Assembly: GCA_000720845.1 (NCBI GenBank) | Contig: JODU01000005.1 | Location: 186,001 to 250,000, forward strand | Origin: Kitasatospora aureofaciens | GTDB lineage: Bacteria; Actinomycetota; Actinomycetes; Streptomycetales; Streptomycetaceae | DNA length: 64,000 bases | Reading direction: 5' to 3' | Shown here: positions 25,230 through 32,544 of the stretch, in pieces | Position numbering within the stretch: position 1 is the first letter of the stretch | Layout: each line of letters opens with the position of its first letter | Position numbers and translations under genes: made by a program | Notes under the pieces: generated by a model | Databases searched by the model: none | What the model was told of the DNA's origin: nothing | The model's input: only the letters and a program-made list of their open reading frames with translations

Positions 25230-25952
25230 GCAACCCCCCGCCGAGAACTCGGCGAGCGGTCACAGGACCTCGCTGCTCTGGTGGGGGACGAGGCAGCGTA
25301 GAACATCTGAGGCACCCTAGCGTTCTCCGTGGGATTCCGTAAAACCCTCGACGTCATTCCTGCATTTCGGGTCTTGACCATGGCGTGAGTACGGTGTGAG
25401 TGCCGTTCGTGTACCCCCGTATTTCGGGAACTCGGCCTCTCCGGCCGCGTGACGGCCCCCACATCCCGGGCCCGTCGCCACGCGTCCAAGCCCCTCCCGG
25501 AGCACCCCACTTGTCATGACACGTCGTGACTAAACAGCGCATAAGACCGGCGGGCGACTCCACTGGAATGTCCGCTTCAATGCCCTTACGGGCCTCATGG
25601 GTGATCCTGTGATCTCCCTGTGATGACCCTGTCGGCGTACTCGTCGATGGGCCCGCCGATGTCCTGGTCGACGTGTCCGCCGCGACAATTCGAAATATCT
25701 GCGAACGCGTTGTGTGGACATGGAAACGAAGTGGGTCGAATTCCTCGTACGGGTGCACGGTCGAAATTCTGTACGGGGCGCGGCAGTGGCCTGCGCCCGC
25801 GTGCGCGGGGAGCGCGCCACCCACGGAACCGGCCGGACGATGTGTCACCTGCCGCATGACGGGGCCCGGTTGGTGGCACGATGGTTCTGGCGGGGGTGTG
25901 CGGTGCCGCACCTCCGGGCGGGAGTGCGGACCGACCGAGGGTGTGATCAGTT
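25230..25952. other. 723-bp intergenic region without a convincing gene
   Basis: Between the acyltransferase start and the small membrane-protein gene I find no gene I can support. Base composition drops (A/T-rich stretches around 25310-25380 and 25540-25760). Overlapping frames are open on both strands, the longest being minus 25354-25965, but none has a ribosome site, a recognisable domain or codon bias like the neighbours, and that frame contains a TTA codon. It probably holds the acyltransferase promoter and possibly decayed coding sequence. Confidence 0.5.
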
Positions 25953-26147
25953 GTGGCCATTTCACTGTCAGTGGTGCTGCTCTTGGGGATCATCCTGGTG
26001 GTGCTGCTGCGGGGAGGCTCCATCAAGGCGGGGCCGGCGGTCGTCGCGGTCCTCTTCGGCTTCTTCCTCGCCTCGACCGGCATGGCCGACGACATCCAAC
26101 GCTTCCTGGACTCGATAGCGGAGACGATCAACTCGATCCAGTTCTAG
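25953..26147 (+). CDS. Small membrane protein (64 residues)
   Basis: A small hydrophobic protein with two membrane segments: residues 2-20 (AISLSVVLLLGIILVVLL) and about 27-45 (GPAVVAVLFGFFLASTGM), joined by RGGSIKAG, and a polar tail DDIQRFLDSIAETINSIQF that would form an amphipathic helix. GTG 25953 is about 10 nt after GAGGG. Codon use is strongly GC3-biased, unlike the region upstream, which supports that it is real. I do not recognise a function. It ends just before a terminator and tRNA-Gly on the opposite strand. Confidence 0.75.
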   Translation: MAISLSVVLLLGIILVVLLRGGSIKAGPAVVAVLFGFFLASTGMADDIQRFLDSIAETINSIQF

Positions 26148-26213
26148 CCGCCCCGCCGCTTCCGGACCCCCGTGAGGGCGCTGGCGGCCCGGGCGGCCCG
26201 GACCGCACAAAGA

Positions 26214-26250
26214 CCTCCGGCCCGACCCCCTGGGGGGACCGGGCCGGAGG
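26214..26250 (-). terminator. Hairpin terminator for tRNA-Gly
   Basis: CCTCCGGCCCG (26214-26224) pairs with CGGGCCGGAGG (26240-26250); the loop also carries CCCC/GGGG complementarity. On the minus strand it follows the tRNA 3' end by 8 nt and leads into TCTTTG. It may also serve the small gene on the plus strand. Confidence 0.75.
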
Positions 26251-26258
26251 CCTCTCGG

Positions 26259-26329
26259 AGCGGGCGACGGGAATCGAACCCGCGTAGCCAGTTTGGAAGA
26301 CTGGGGCTCTACCATTGAGCTACGCCCGC
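26259..26329 (-). tRNA. tRNA-Gly (anticodon TCC)
   Basis: The minus strand folds as a 71-nt cloverleaf: acceptor GCGGGCG/CGCCCGC with discriminator T, D arm TAGCTCAATGGTAGAGC, anticodon stem CCAGT/ACTGG with loop CTTCCAA (anticodon TCC), and T arm GCGGGTTCGATTCCCGT. The 3' CCA is not encoded. Confidence 0.95.
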
Positions 26330-26493
26330 ACGGCTGGCGCCGCAGGTCGGTGACCGCGGCACTGCACGCATCGTAGCGGGTCGTCCCCCTTCGCCGCACA
26401 CCCCTTCCGGTCCGTGCCGGGACCTTTCACGGACGCTCGGGAAACTCTGCGGTCCGGGCGCCCGGCGGCATGTACCCTACGTGTCGCACCAGA

Positions 26494-26570
26494 CGGGGTG
26501 TGGCGCAGCTTGGTAGCGCGTCCGCTTTGGGAGCGGAAGGCCGTGGGTTCAAATCCCGCCACCCCGACCA
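26494..26570 (+). tRNA. tRNA-Pro (anticodon TGG)
   Basis: A 77-nt cloverleaf including an encoded CCA end: acceptor CGGGGTG/CACCCCG, D arm GGCGCAGCTTGGTAGCGC, anticodon stem TCCGC/GCGGA with loop TTTGGGA (anticodon TGG), T arm GTGGGTTCAAATCCCGC. tRNA-Pro genes are integration sites for some Streptomyces elements, but no integrase or attR-like copy is present here. Confidence 0.96.
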
Positions 26571-26596
26571 TCGACCGACCACCGAGTGATCGCCTT

Positions 26597-26625
26597 TTGG
26601 GCCGTGTAGTCGCTGCCGTTACTAT
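26597..26625 (+). promoter_or_regulatory. Vegetative-type promoter upstream of tig
   Basis: TTGGGC (26597-26602), a 17-nt spacer and TACTAT (26620-26625) fit a housekeeping (HrdB-type) promoter, giving a leader of roughly 110 nt before the tig start at 26740. Confidence 0.65.
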
Positions 26626-26739
26626 GCAAGCTGCACGCCCGTGTGTCATCAGCGTATGAAGTCTCCGGGCGGCGAAATTTGCCGGACACTCTCTGGTTCC
26701 GGCAGAACCCAAGAAGTCAGCCACCAAGGAGACCGAACC

Positions 26740-28146
26740 GTGAAGAGCGCCGTGGAGACCCTGAACCCGACCCGGGTTCGGCTCACTGTCGAGGTGCCCT
26801 TCGAGGAGCTCAAGGACAGCCTCGACGCGGCGTACAAGAAGATCAACCAGCAGGTCACGGTGAAGGGCTTCCGCAAGGGCAAGATCCCGGCCCGGGTCAT
26901 CGACCAGCGGTTCGGCCGCGGTGCGGTTCTGGAGGAGGCGGTCAACGACGCGCTTCCGAAGTTCTACACCGACGCGGTCAACGAGGCCGAGCTGAACCCG
27001 CTCGGCCAGCCCGAGGTCGACATCACGGAGCTGAAGGACGGCGAGACGCTGAACTTCACCGCCGAGGTCGACATCCGCCCCGCCATCGAGATCCCGGACT
27101 ACTCCGGCATCGAGGTCGAGGTCGACGCCGTCGAGGTCAGCGACGAGGACGTCGAGAAGTCGGTGGAGCAGCTGCGCGAGCGCTTCGCTTCGACGACCCC
27201 GGTCGAGCGCGCCGCCGCGGACGGCGACGTGATCACCATCGACCTGCAGGCCAAGGTCGACGGCGAGGTCCTCGAGGACGGCGTCGCCGACGGCGTGTCC
27301 TACACCATCGGCTCCGGCGAGCTGCTGGATGGCATCGACGACGCCGTGAAGGGCCTGGAGGCCGGTGGCGAGGCCACCTTCACCTCCGAGCTCAAGGGCG
27401 GCTCGGCGGCCGGCAAGGAGGCCGAGGTCACCGTCAAGGTCACCCAGGTCGCCGCGCGCGAGCTGCCCGAGCTGGACGACGACTTCGCGCAGCTCGCGTC
27501 GGAGTTCGACACGCTGGAGGAGCTGCAGGCCGACAGCCGCAAGCGCCTCGCCAACATGAAGCAGTACGACCAGGCCACGCAGGCCCAGGAGCGCGTCCTG
27601 GACAAGCTGCTCGAGCTGGTCGAGGTCCCGGTCCCCGAGAAGCTCCTCGAGGACGAGATCAACACCCGCAAGCACAACCTCGAGCACCACCAGCTCGGCC
27701 AGATGGGCCTGGACCTCGAGAAGTACCTGGAGCTCCAGGGCAAGACCGCCGAGGAGTTCGAGACCGAGACCCGCGAGGCCGCGGTCAAGGGCATCAAGAC
27801 CCAGTTCGTCCTCGACGAGCTGGTCAAGCAGGAGAAGCTCAACGTCAGCCAGGAAGAGCTGACCGAGCACCTCATGCGCCGCGCCGCCTCCTCCGGCATG
27901 TCCCCCGACCAGTTCGCCCAGGCCGTCGTCGAGCAGGGCCAGGTCCCGCTCCTCGTCGGCGAGGTCGCCCGCGGCAAGGCCCTGGCCGCCGTGGTCGAGA
28001 AGGCCACGGTCAAGGACACCAACGGCGAGATCGTCGACCTGGACGACGAGGAGGACGAGGAGACGGAGGCCACCGAGGCCGCCGCCACCGAGTCCGCCGA
28101 CGCCGAGAAGGCCGACGACAAGGCCGAGGAGAAGACCGAGGGCTGA
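26740..28146 (+). CDS. tig: Trigger factor, ribosome-associated chaperone and prolyl isomerase
   Basis: A 468-residue chaperone that binds the ribosome exit site and nascent chains. The ribosome-binding signature VKGFRKGKIP is at residues 41-50, in the N-terminal domain. The central FKBP-type isomerase domain lies about 155-245 (ERAAADGDVITIDLQAKVDG to GGEATF), and the helical C-terminal arms follow. The last ~40 residues are an acidic Glu/Asp/Ala tail typical of actinobacterial trigger factors. GTG 26740 has AAGGAG at 9 nt. Its position ahead of clpP1-clpP2-clpX is the usual bacterial arrangement, though a terminator separates them here. Confidence 0.97.
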   Translation: MKSAVETLNPTRVRLTVEVPFEELKDSLDAAYKKINQQVTVKGFRKGKIPARVIDQRFGRGAVLEEAVNDALPKFYTDAVNEAELNPLGQPEVDITELKDGETLNFTAEVDIRPAIEIPDYSGIEVEVDAVEVSDEDVEKSVEQLRERFASTTPVERAAADGDVITIDLQAKVDGEVLEDGVADGVSYTIGSGELLDGIDDAVKGLEAGGEATFTSELKGGSAAGKEAEVTVKVTQVAARELPELDDDFAQLASEFDTLEELQADSRKRLANMKQYDQATQAQERVLDKLLELVEVPVPEKLLEDEINTRKHNLEHHQLGQMGLDLEKYLELQGKTAEEFETETREAAVKGIKTQFVLDELVKQEKLNVSQEELTEHLMRRAASSGMSPDQFAQAVVEQGQVPLLVGEVARGKALAAVVEKATVKDTNGEIVDLDDEEDEETEATEAAATESADAEKADDKAEEKTEG

Positions 28147-28179
28147 TCACCCTCGCGCCGTCCCCGACGGATGTGAAAC

Positions 28180-28208
28180 GGGCCCCGGTCGTTCCGACAC
28201 CGGGGCCC
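28180..28208 (+). terminator. Hairpin terminator after tig
   Basis: GGGCCCCGGT (28180-28189) and ACCGGGGCCC (28199-28208) form a perfect 10-bp stem with a 9-nt loop, followed by TTTCGC. Confidence 0.8.
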
Positions 28209-28237
28209 TTTCGCTTACGGCTGGACAGCGCCGGTAA

Positions 28238-28273
28238 GGGGCGCGGGGAACTGCGCGACCGGCCACAGACGGC
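28238..28273 (+). repeat. Dispersed Streptomyces intergenic repeat, copy 1
   Basis: Begins GGGGCGCGGGGAACTGCGCG and continues with ACC, GGCCACAGACGGC. The first 23 nt are identical to the copy at 35230-35264, in another 3' intergenic region of the same orientation. This element is familiar from many Streptomyces intergenic regions, usually downstream of genes. It can form a short CGCG/CGCG stem. Confidence 0.75.
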
Positions 28274-28339
28274 CCGCACCCGGCAGTGAACACTTACCGC
28301 GATGGCGAGATCCCGCAACCACACCCCCGCGGAGCGCTA

Positions 28340-28353
28340 CGCCCCCGGCGAAC
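28340..28353 (-). promoter_or_regulatory. ClgR box upstream of clpP1
   Basis: On the minus strand this reads GTTCGC-CGGGG-GCG, an exact match to the ClgR consensus GTTCGC-N5-GCG known from Streptomyces clp and lon promoters. TAGGGT at 28392-28397 is a possible -10 box about 40 bp downstream, placing the box where an activator binds. The remaining gap (28147-28495) holds the tig terminator and the dispersed repeat but no gene. Confidence 0.85.
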
Positions 28354-28495
28354 ACCCGCGGAACCGGGATGGCACCGCAAGCCCACCGCGTTAGGGTCCA
28401 TGAATACGAGGGCAGGGGAGTCCCCGAAAGCGGCTCCAGCCCCGCAGGGAAACGTGAGACGGCCCGGCGCCGTCGTAAGACGAGCAGGTGGATAC

Positions 28496-29113
28496 GTGAC
28501 GAATCTGATGCCCTCAGCCGCCGGCGAGCCCTCTATCGGTGGCGGCCTCGGCGACCAGGTCTACAACCGACTGCTCGGCGAGCGGATCATCTTCCTCGGC
28601 CAGCCGGTCGACGACGACATTGCGAACAAGATCACCGCACAGCTGCTGCTCCTTGCCTCCGACCCGGACAAGGACATCTTCCTGTACATCAACAGCCCGG
28701 GCGGTTCGATCACGGCCGGCATGGCGATCTACGACACCATGCAGTACATCAAGAACGACGTGGTGACGATCGCGATGGGTCTCGCGGCCTCCATGGGACA
28801 GTTCCTGCTCAGCGCGGGCACCCCCGGCAAGCGCTTCGCGCTGCCGAACGCCGAGATCCTGATCCACCAGCCCTCCGCCGGCCTCGCCGGTTCGGCCTCG
28901 GACATCAAGATCCACGCCGAGCGGCTGCTGCACACCAAGCGGCGCATGGCCGAGCTGACCTCCCAGCACACCGGCCAGACGATCGAGCAGATCACCCGCG
29001 ACTCGGACCGCGACCGCTGGTTCGACGCCTTCGAGGCCAAGGAGTACGGCCTCATCGACGACGTCATCGCCACGGCCGCCGGCATGCCGGGCGGCGGCGG
29101 CACGGGCGCCTGA
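28496..29113 (+). CDS. clpP1: ATP-dependent Clp protease proteolytic subunit ClpP1
   Basis: A 205-residue serine protease subunit that forms the barrel of the Clp protease with ClpP2 and works with ClpX and ClpC. The catalytic Ser is in GLAASMGQFLL, His in EILIHQPSAG, and the conserved block YINSPGGSITAGMAIYDTMQ precedes them. GTG 28496 has AGGTGGA 4 nt upstream; an in-frame GTG at 28454 would add 14 Arg-rich residues and cannot be excluded. It is followed by clpP2 after 50 nt with its own ribosome site, one operon. A ClgR box upstream suggests activation by ClgR, itself a Clp substrate in Streptomyces. Confidence 0.96.
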   Translation: MTNLMPSAAGEPSIGGGLGDQVYNRLLGERIIFLGQPVDDDIANKITAQLLLLASDPDKDIFLYINSPGGSITAGMAIYDTMQYIKNDVVTIAMGLAASMGQFLLSAGTPGKRFALPNAEILIHQPSAGLAGSASDIKIHAERLLHTKRRMAELTSQHTGQTIEQITRDSDRDRWFDAFEAKEYGLIDDVIATAAGMPGGGGTGA

Positions 29114-29163
29114 GCCATCCCCCGCCCCGAGCCGACCGCCTCAGCCCCTTTACAGGAGACACT

Positions 29164-29844
29164 GTGAACGACTTCCCCGGCAGCGGCCTGTACGACCGCT
29201 CGCGTGCCGAGTACACCGGCCCGTCCGCCGAGTCCCGCTACGTCATCCCGCGCTTCGTCGAGCGCACCTCGCAGGGCGTGCGCGAGTACGACCCGTACGC
29301 GAAGCTCTTCGAGGAGCGGGTGATCTTCCTCGGCGTCCAGATCGACGACGCCTCCGCCAACGACGTCATGGCGCAGCTGCTGTGCCTGGAGTCGATGGAC
29401 CCCGACCGGGACATCTCGGTCTACATCAACAGCCCCGGCGGCTCCTTCACCGCGCTCACGGCCATCTACGACACGATGCAGTACGTGAAGCCGGACGTCC
29501 AGACGGTCTGCATGGGCCAGGCCGCCTCCGCCGCCGCCGTCCTGCTGGCCGCCGGCACGCCGGGCAAGCGCATGGCGCTGCCGAACGCCCGCGTCCTGAT
29601 CCACCAGCCGTACAGCGAGACCGGCCGCGGTCAGGTCTCCGACCTGGAGATCGCCGCCAACGAGATCCTGCGGATGCGCTCGCAGCTGGAGGAGATGCTG
29701 GCCAAGCACTCCACCACGCCGGTCGAGAAGATCCGCGAGGACATCGAGCGCGACAAGATCCTCACGGCCGAGGACGCGCTGAGCTACGGCCTGATCGACC
29801 AGATCATCACCACCCGGAAGATGGACAACTCCTCTCTCCGCTAG
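29164..29844 (+). CDS. clpP2: ATP-dependent Clp protease proteolytic subunit ClpP2
   Basis: A 226-residue ClpP paralogue. It differs from ClpP1 by an N-terminal extension of about 25 residues (MNDFPGSGLYDRSRAEYTGP), which is probably processed. The active-site Ser lies in GQAASAAAVLL and His in RVLIHQPYSE; the handle region with LRMRSQLEEMLAKHS is intact. GTG 29164 has CAGGAGA upstream. Actinobacterial ClpP1 and ClpP2 form mixed barrels. A long inverted repeat follows the gene before clpX. Confidence 0.96.
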   Translation: MNDFPGSGLYDRSRAEYTGPSAESRYVIPRFVERTSQGVREYDPYAKLFEERVIFLGVQIDDASANDVMAQLLCLESMDPDRDISVYINSPGGSFTALTAIYDTMQYVKPDVQTVCMGQAASAAAVLLAAGTPGKRMALPNARVLIHQPYSETGRGQVSDLEIAANEILRMRSQLEEMLAKHSTTPVEKIREDIERDKILTAEDALSYGLIDQIITTRKMDNSSLR

Positions 29845-29869
29845 GCGGGAGGCTGTATCGTCTGCCGCT

Positions 29870-29917
29870 CCTTGGCACGGTTTGACGCGATTCACGTCAA
29901 AGGGAACCGTGCCAAGG
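29870..29917. promoter_or_regulatory. Long imperfect hairpin between clpP2 and clpX
   Basis: CCTTGGCACGGTT (29870-29882) pairs perfectly with AACCGTGCCAAGG (29905-29917); inside, TGACG (29883-29887) pairs with CGTCA (29895-29899) around a 7-nt loop, leaving AAGGG unpaired on one side. It starts 26 nt after the clpP2 stop. It lacks a T run, so it may be a factor-assisted terminator, a 3' stabiliser or a regulatory element in the clpX leader. Confidence 0.6.
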
Positions 29918-30035
29918 GGGGCCCGGACGAGGGGCCCGGCAAGGTACCGTCGGACATAAGGCAGCACCAGGAGTCCGCCCGCCGTTGACGTGACGTCGAC
30001 GACCGGGAGTCTCCCAGGCGAAGGGGAAGCACACC

Positions 30036-31322
30036 GTGGCACGCATCGGTGACGGCGGCGATCTGCTCAAGTGCTCGTTCTGCGGAAAGAGCCAGAAGCA
30101 GGTCAAGAAGCTCATCGCAGGGCCCGGTGTGTACATCTGCGACGAGTGCATCGACCTCTGCAACGAGATCATCGAGGAGGAGCTGGCCGAGACCAGCGAG
30201 GTGCGCTGGGAGGAGCTCCCGAAGCCCCGCGAGATCTACGAGTTCCTCGAGAGCTACGTGGTCGGCCAGGAAGCGGCCAAGAAGGCCCTCTCCGTCGCGG
30301 TGTACAACCACTACAAGCGGGTCCAGGCCGGCGAGAACGGCGGCGCCCAAGGCCGCGAGGACGCCATCGAGTTGGCGAAGTCCAACATCCTCCTGCTGGG
30401 CCCCACGGGCTCCGGCAAGACCCTCCTCGCCCAGACCCTGGCCCGCATGCTGAACGTCCCGTTCGCGATCGCCGACGCCACGGCGCTCACCGAGGCGGGG
30501 TACGTCGGCGAGGACGTCGAGAACATTCTGCTCAAGCTGATCCAGGCGGCCGACTACGACGTCAAGAAGGCCGAGACCGGGATCATCTACATCGACGAGA
30601 TCGACAAGGTCGCGCGGAAGAGCGAGAACCCCTCCATCACGCGCGACGTGTCGGGCGAGGGCGTCCAGCAGGCCCTGCTGAAGATCCTGGAGGGCACCAC
30701 CGCGTCCGTCCCGCCGCAGGGCGGCCGCAAACACCCCCACCAGGAGTTCATCCAGATCGACACGACGAACGTCCTGTTCATCGTGGGCGGCGCCTTCTCC
30801 GGCCTGGAGAAGATCATCGAGGGCCGGGCCGGCGCCAAGGGCATCGGTTTCGGTGCGACGATCCGCTCCAAGCGGGAGATCGAGTCCAAGGACCAGTTCG
30901 AGCAGGTCATGCCGGAGGACCTGGTCAAGTTCGGCATGATCCCCGAGTTCATCGGCCGGCTCCCGGTCATCACCTCCGTCCACAACCTGGACCGCGAGGC
31001 GCTCCTCCAGATCCTGGTCGAGCCGCGCAACGCCCTCGTCAAGCAGTACGAGCGCCTCTTCGAACTCGACGGCGTGGAGCTGGACTTCGAGCGCGAGGCC
31101 CTGGAGGCCATCGCCGACCAGGCCATCCTCCGCCAGACCGGCGCGCGCGGCCTGCGCGCCATCATGGAGGAGGTCCTCCAGGGCGTGATGTACGAGGTCC
31201 CGTCCCGCAAGGACGTGGCCCGCGTCGTCATCACCGCCGACGTGGTCCTCTCCAACGTCAACCCGACGCTCATTCCCCGGGATTCGCGGGGGCGCGGCCC
31301 GGGCGAGCAGAAGACGGCGTAG
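30036..31322 (+). CDS. clpX: ATP-dependent Clp protease ATP-binding subunit ClpX
   Basis: A 428-residue AAA+ unfoldase that delivers substrates to ClpP1P2. The zinc-binding domain has Cys13, Cys16, Cys35 and Cys38. Walker A is GPTGSGKT at residues 122-129 and Walker B is IIYIDEID near 183-190. The ClpP-contacting IGF-type loop appears as IGFGATIR (KGIGFGA). Sensor-2 is in QTGARGLRAIMEE. GTG 30036 follows AAGGGGAA. It has its own leader of 191 nt including the hairpin at 29870-29917. It ends before a strong bidirectional terminator. Confidence 0.98.
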   Translation: MARIGDGGDLLKCSFCGKSQKQVKKLIAGPGVYICDECIDLCNEIIEEELAETSEVRWEELPKPREIYEFLESYVVGQEAAKKALSVAVYNHYKRVQAGENGGAQGREDAIELAKSNILLLGPTGSGKTLLAQTLARMLNVPFAIADATALTEAGYVGEDVENILLKLIQAADYDVKKAETGIIYIDEIDKVARKSENPSITRDVSGEGVQQALLKILEGTTASVPPQGGRKHPHQEFIQIDTTNVLFIVGGAFSGLEKIIEGRAGAKGIGFGATIRSKREIESKDQFEQVMPEDLVKFGMIPEFIGRLPVITSVHNLDREALLQILVEPRNALVKQYERLFELDGVELDFEREALEAIADQAILRQTGARGLRAIMEEVLQGVMYEVPSRKDVARVVITADVVLSNVNPTLIPRDSRGRGPGEQKTA

Positions 31323-31341
31323 CCGGTCACGCACCACGCAC

Positions 31342-31380
31342 GCGGGAGGGGCCCGGTCGAATCGACCGGGCCCCTCCCGC
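31342..31380. terminator. Bidirectional terminator, near-perfect 19-bp inverted repeat
   Basis: Arms at 31342-31360 (GCGGGAGGGGCCCGGTCGA) and 31362-31380 are perfectly complementary around a single A, so the loop forms by opening the innermost pairs. It separates the convergent clpX and the gene at 31399-32406. Confidence 0.85.
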
Positions 31381-31398
31381 GTTGCGGTCGTCCGCGTG

Positions 31399-32406
31399 TC
31401 AGGCCTTGACGCGGATCTCCTTGCGGAGCTTGGTGGTGATGTCGGCGGCGACGTCCTTCGTCACACCCTTGGTGGCGTCACCCGGGGAGATCAGGGCGAT
31501 CGTGCTGTAGTCGGCCCAGGCACAGATCCAGTCGGTCTTTTCCTTCTTGGTGACCGGGTTGGTGCCCTCGACGCCCTGGCACTTCATGACCGCGCCGTCG
31601 ATGTCGACCGACTCGGGTTCGCCCACGACCTTGCCGCCACCTCCTGTCTCGGAGGAGGAAGAGGAGTTCTTCTCGGACTCCTTCTTGAACTCGGCGAAGA
31701 ACTTGTCGAGCACGGCCTCCGGGTCTGAGATCTTCCCGTACGCGCCGATGTAGGTGATGCCCTTGGCGGTCGCCATTTCACTGGGGTCGGGGGCGGTGCT
31801 CGGGTCCGAAGGGTCGTAACCGGTGAGGTCCGCGGTGGTGTAGAACCCGGTCACGCTCGTGCCGTCCTTGACGCCACTCTTCTCGAGGTCCTCGACCGTG
31901 TCCTTGTCGGTCTCGGCGGCCTCGTCGCTGGCGCGCTTGTAATCGGTGAGCACCGTCGCCGGCGTCGTCAGCTTGTGGGCGCCGTCGTCCTCCAGGCCGC
32001 CCGCGCCGCCGCCCCCGCCGATCACGAAGTAGGCCCCCACGCCGATCGCCGCCACGACGGCGACCGCGCCGATGATCAGGCCGGCCTTCTTCTTGCCGCC
32101 GCCGCCCGGCGCCGGGGGCTGCGGCATGCCGTACGGCTGCTGACCGTAGGGCGGCTGCTGGCCGTACGGGGGCTGCTGGCCGTAGCCGGGCTGCTGGCCG
32201 TACGGGGGTGCCTGCGGCGGGACGCCGCCCTGCTGGGGCTGCTGCGGGTAGCCGTAGCCCGGCTGCTGCGGGGGAGGGGCCTGCTGGGGGTAGCCGTAGC
32301 CGGGCTGGGGGGCCTGCGGCGGCTGCTGGCCGTACGGTCCCGGCTGGCCGTAGGGTCCGGGCTGCTGGGGCTGCCCGCCGTACGGGCCCGGCTGGTTGTG
32401 ACTCAT
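31399..32406 (-). CDS. Membrane-anchored protein with Pro/Gln/Gly/Tyr-rich N-terminus
   Basis: A 335-residue protein of unknown function. Residues 1-105 are a cytoplasmic low-complexity region built from PYGQQP and GYGYPQQ repeats. KKK precedes one membrane segment (about 109-128, AGLIIGAVAVVAAIGVGAYFVI), then a Gly run and an external domain of about 190 residues with a Lys/Ser-rich stretch EFKKESEKNSSSSS and two cysteines (MKCQG and WICAW) that could form a disulfide. ATG 32406 has AGGGGGAA upstream. Proteins of this layout are common in Streptomyces, often near division or secretion genes, but I cannot assign a role. It is divergent from valS. Confidence 0.8.
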   Translation of the reverse strand: MSHNQPGPYGGQPQQPGPYGQPGPYGQQPPQAPQPGYGYPQQAPPPQQPGYGYPQQPQQGGVPPQAPPYGQQPGYGQQPPYGQQPPYGQQPYGMPQPPAPGGGGKKKAGLIIGAVAVVAAIGVGAYFVIGGGGGAGGLEDDGAHKLTTPATVLTDYKRASDEAAETDKDTVEDLEKSGVKDGTSVTGFYTTADLTGYDPSDPSTAPDPSEMATAKGITYIGAYGKISDPEAVLDKFFAEFKKESEKNSSSSSETGGGGKVVGEPESVDIDGAVMKCQGVEGTNPVTKKEKTDWICAWADYSTIALISPGDATKGVTKDVAADITTKLRKEIRVKA

Positions 32407-32531
32407 TCCTGGGTTCCCCCTCAGATGCTTTACGTGGTGCTGACATCCTGACTCAGACCTGGCGTGCGCAGGTCACCGGGGGCCGCACCGTTACAGAAGA
32501 AACGCGTTTAGGGACAGGGCCGTGACGCCCG

Positions 32532-32537
32532 TAAACT
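32532..32537 (+). promoter_or_regulatory. -10 box of a probably leaderless valS transcript
   Basis: TAAACT ends 7 nt before the GTG start of valS, and no ribosome site lies between them, so transcription would begin at or beside the start codon. folC has the same geometry. No good -35 box is seen. Confidence 0.55.
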
Positions 32538-32544
32538 GACCCCC

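Noticed and set aside
25354..25965. A 203-codon minus-strand gene in the gap before the small membrane protein
   Set aside because: It has no ribosome site, weak codon bias, overlaps competing frames, and matches no family I recognise.
26494..26570. Integration of a mobile element at tRNA-Pro
   Set aside because: The tRNA is complete and followed directly by the tig promoter; no integrase, excisionase or duplicated tRNA 3' end is present in the flanks.
32407..32544. A T-box leader for valS
   Set aside because: The 138-bp gap has no T-box core sequence and the -10 box lies only 7 nt from the start codon.
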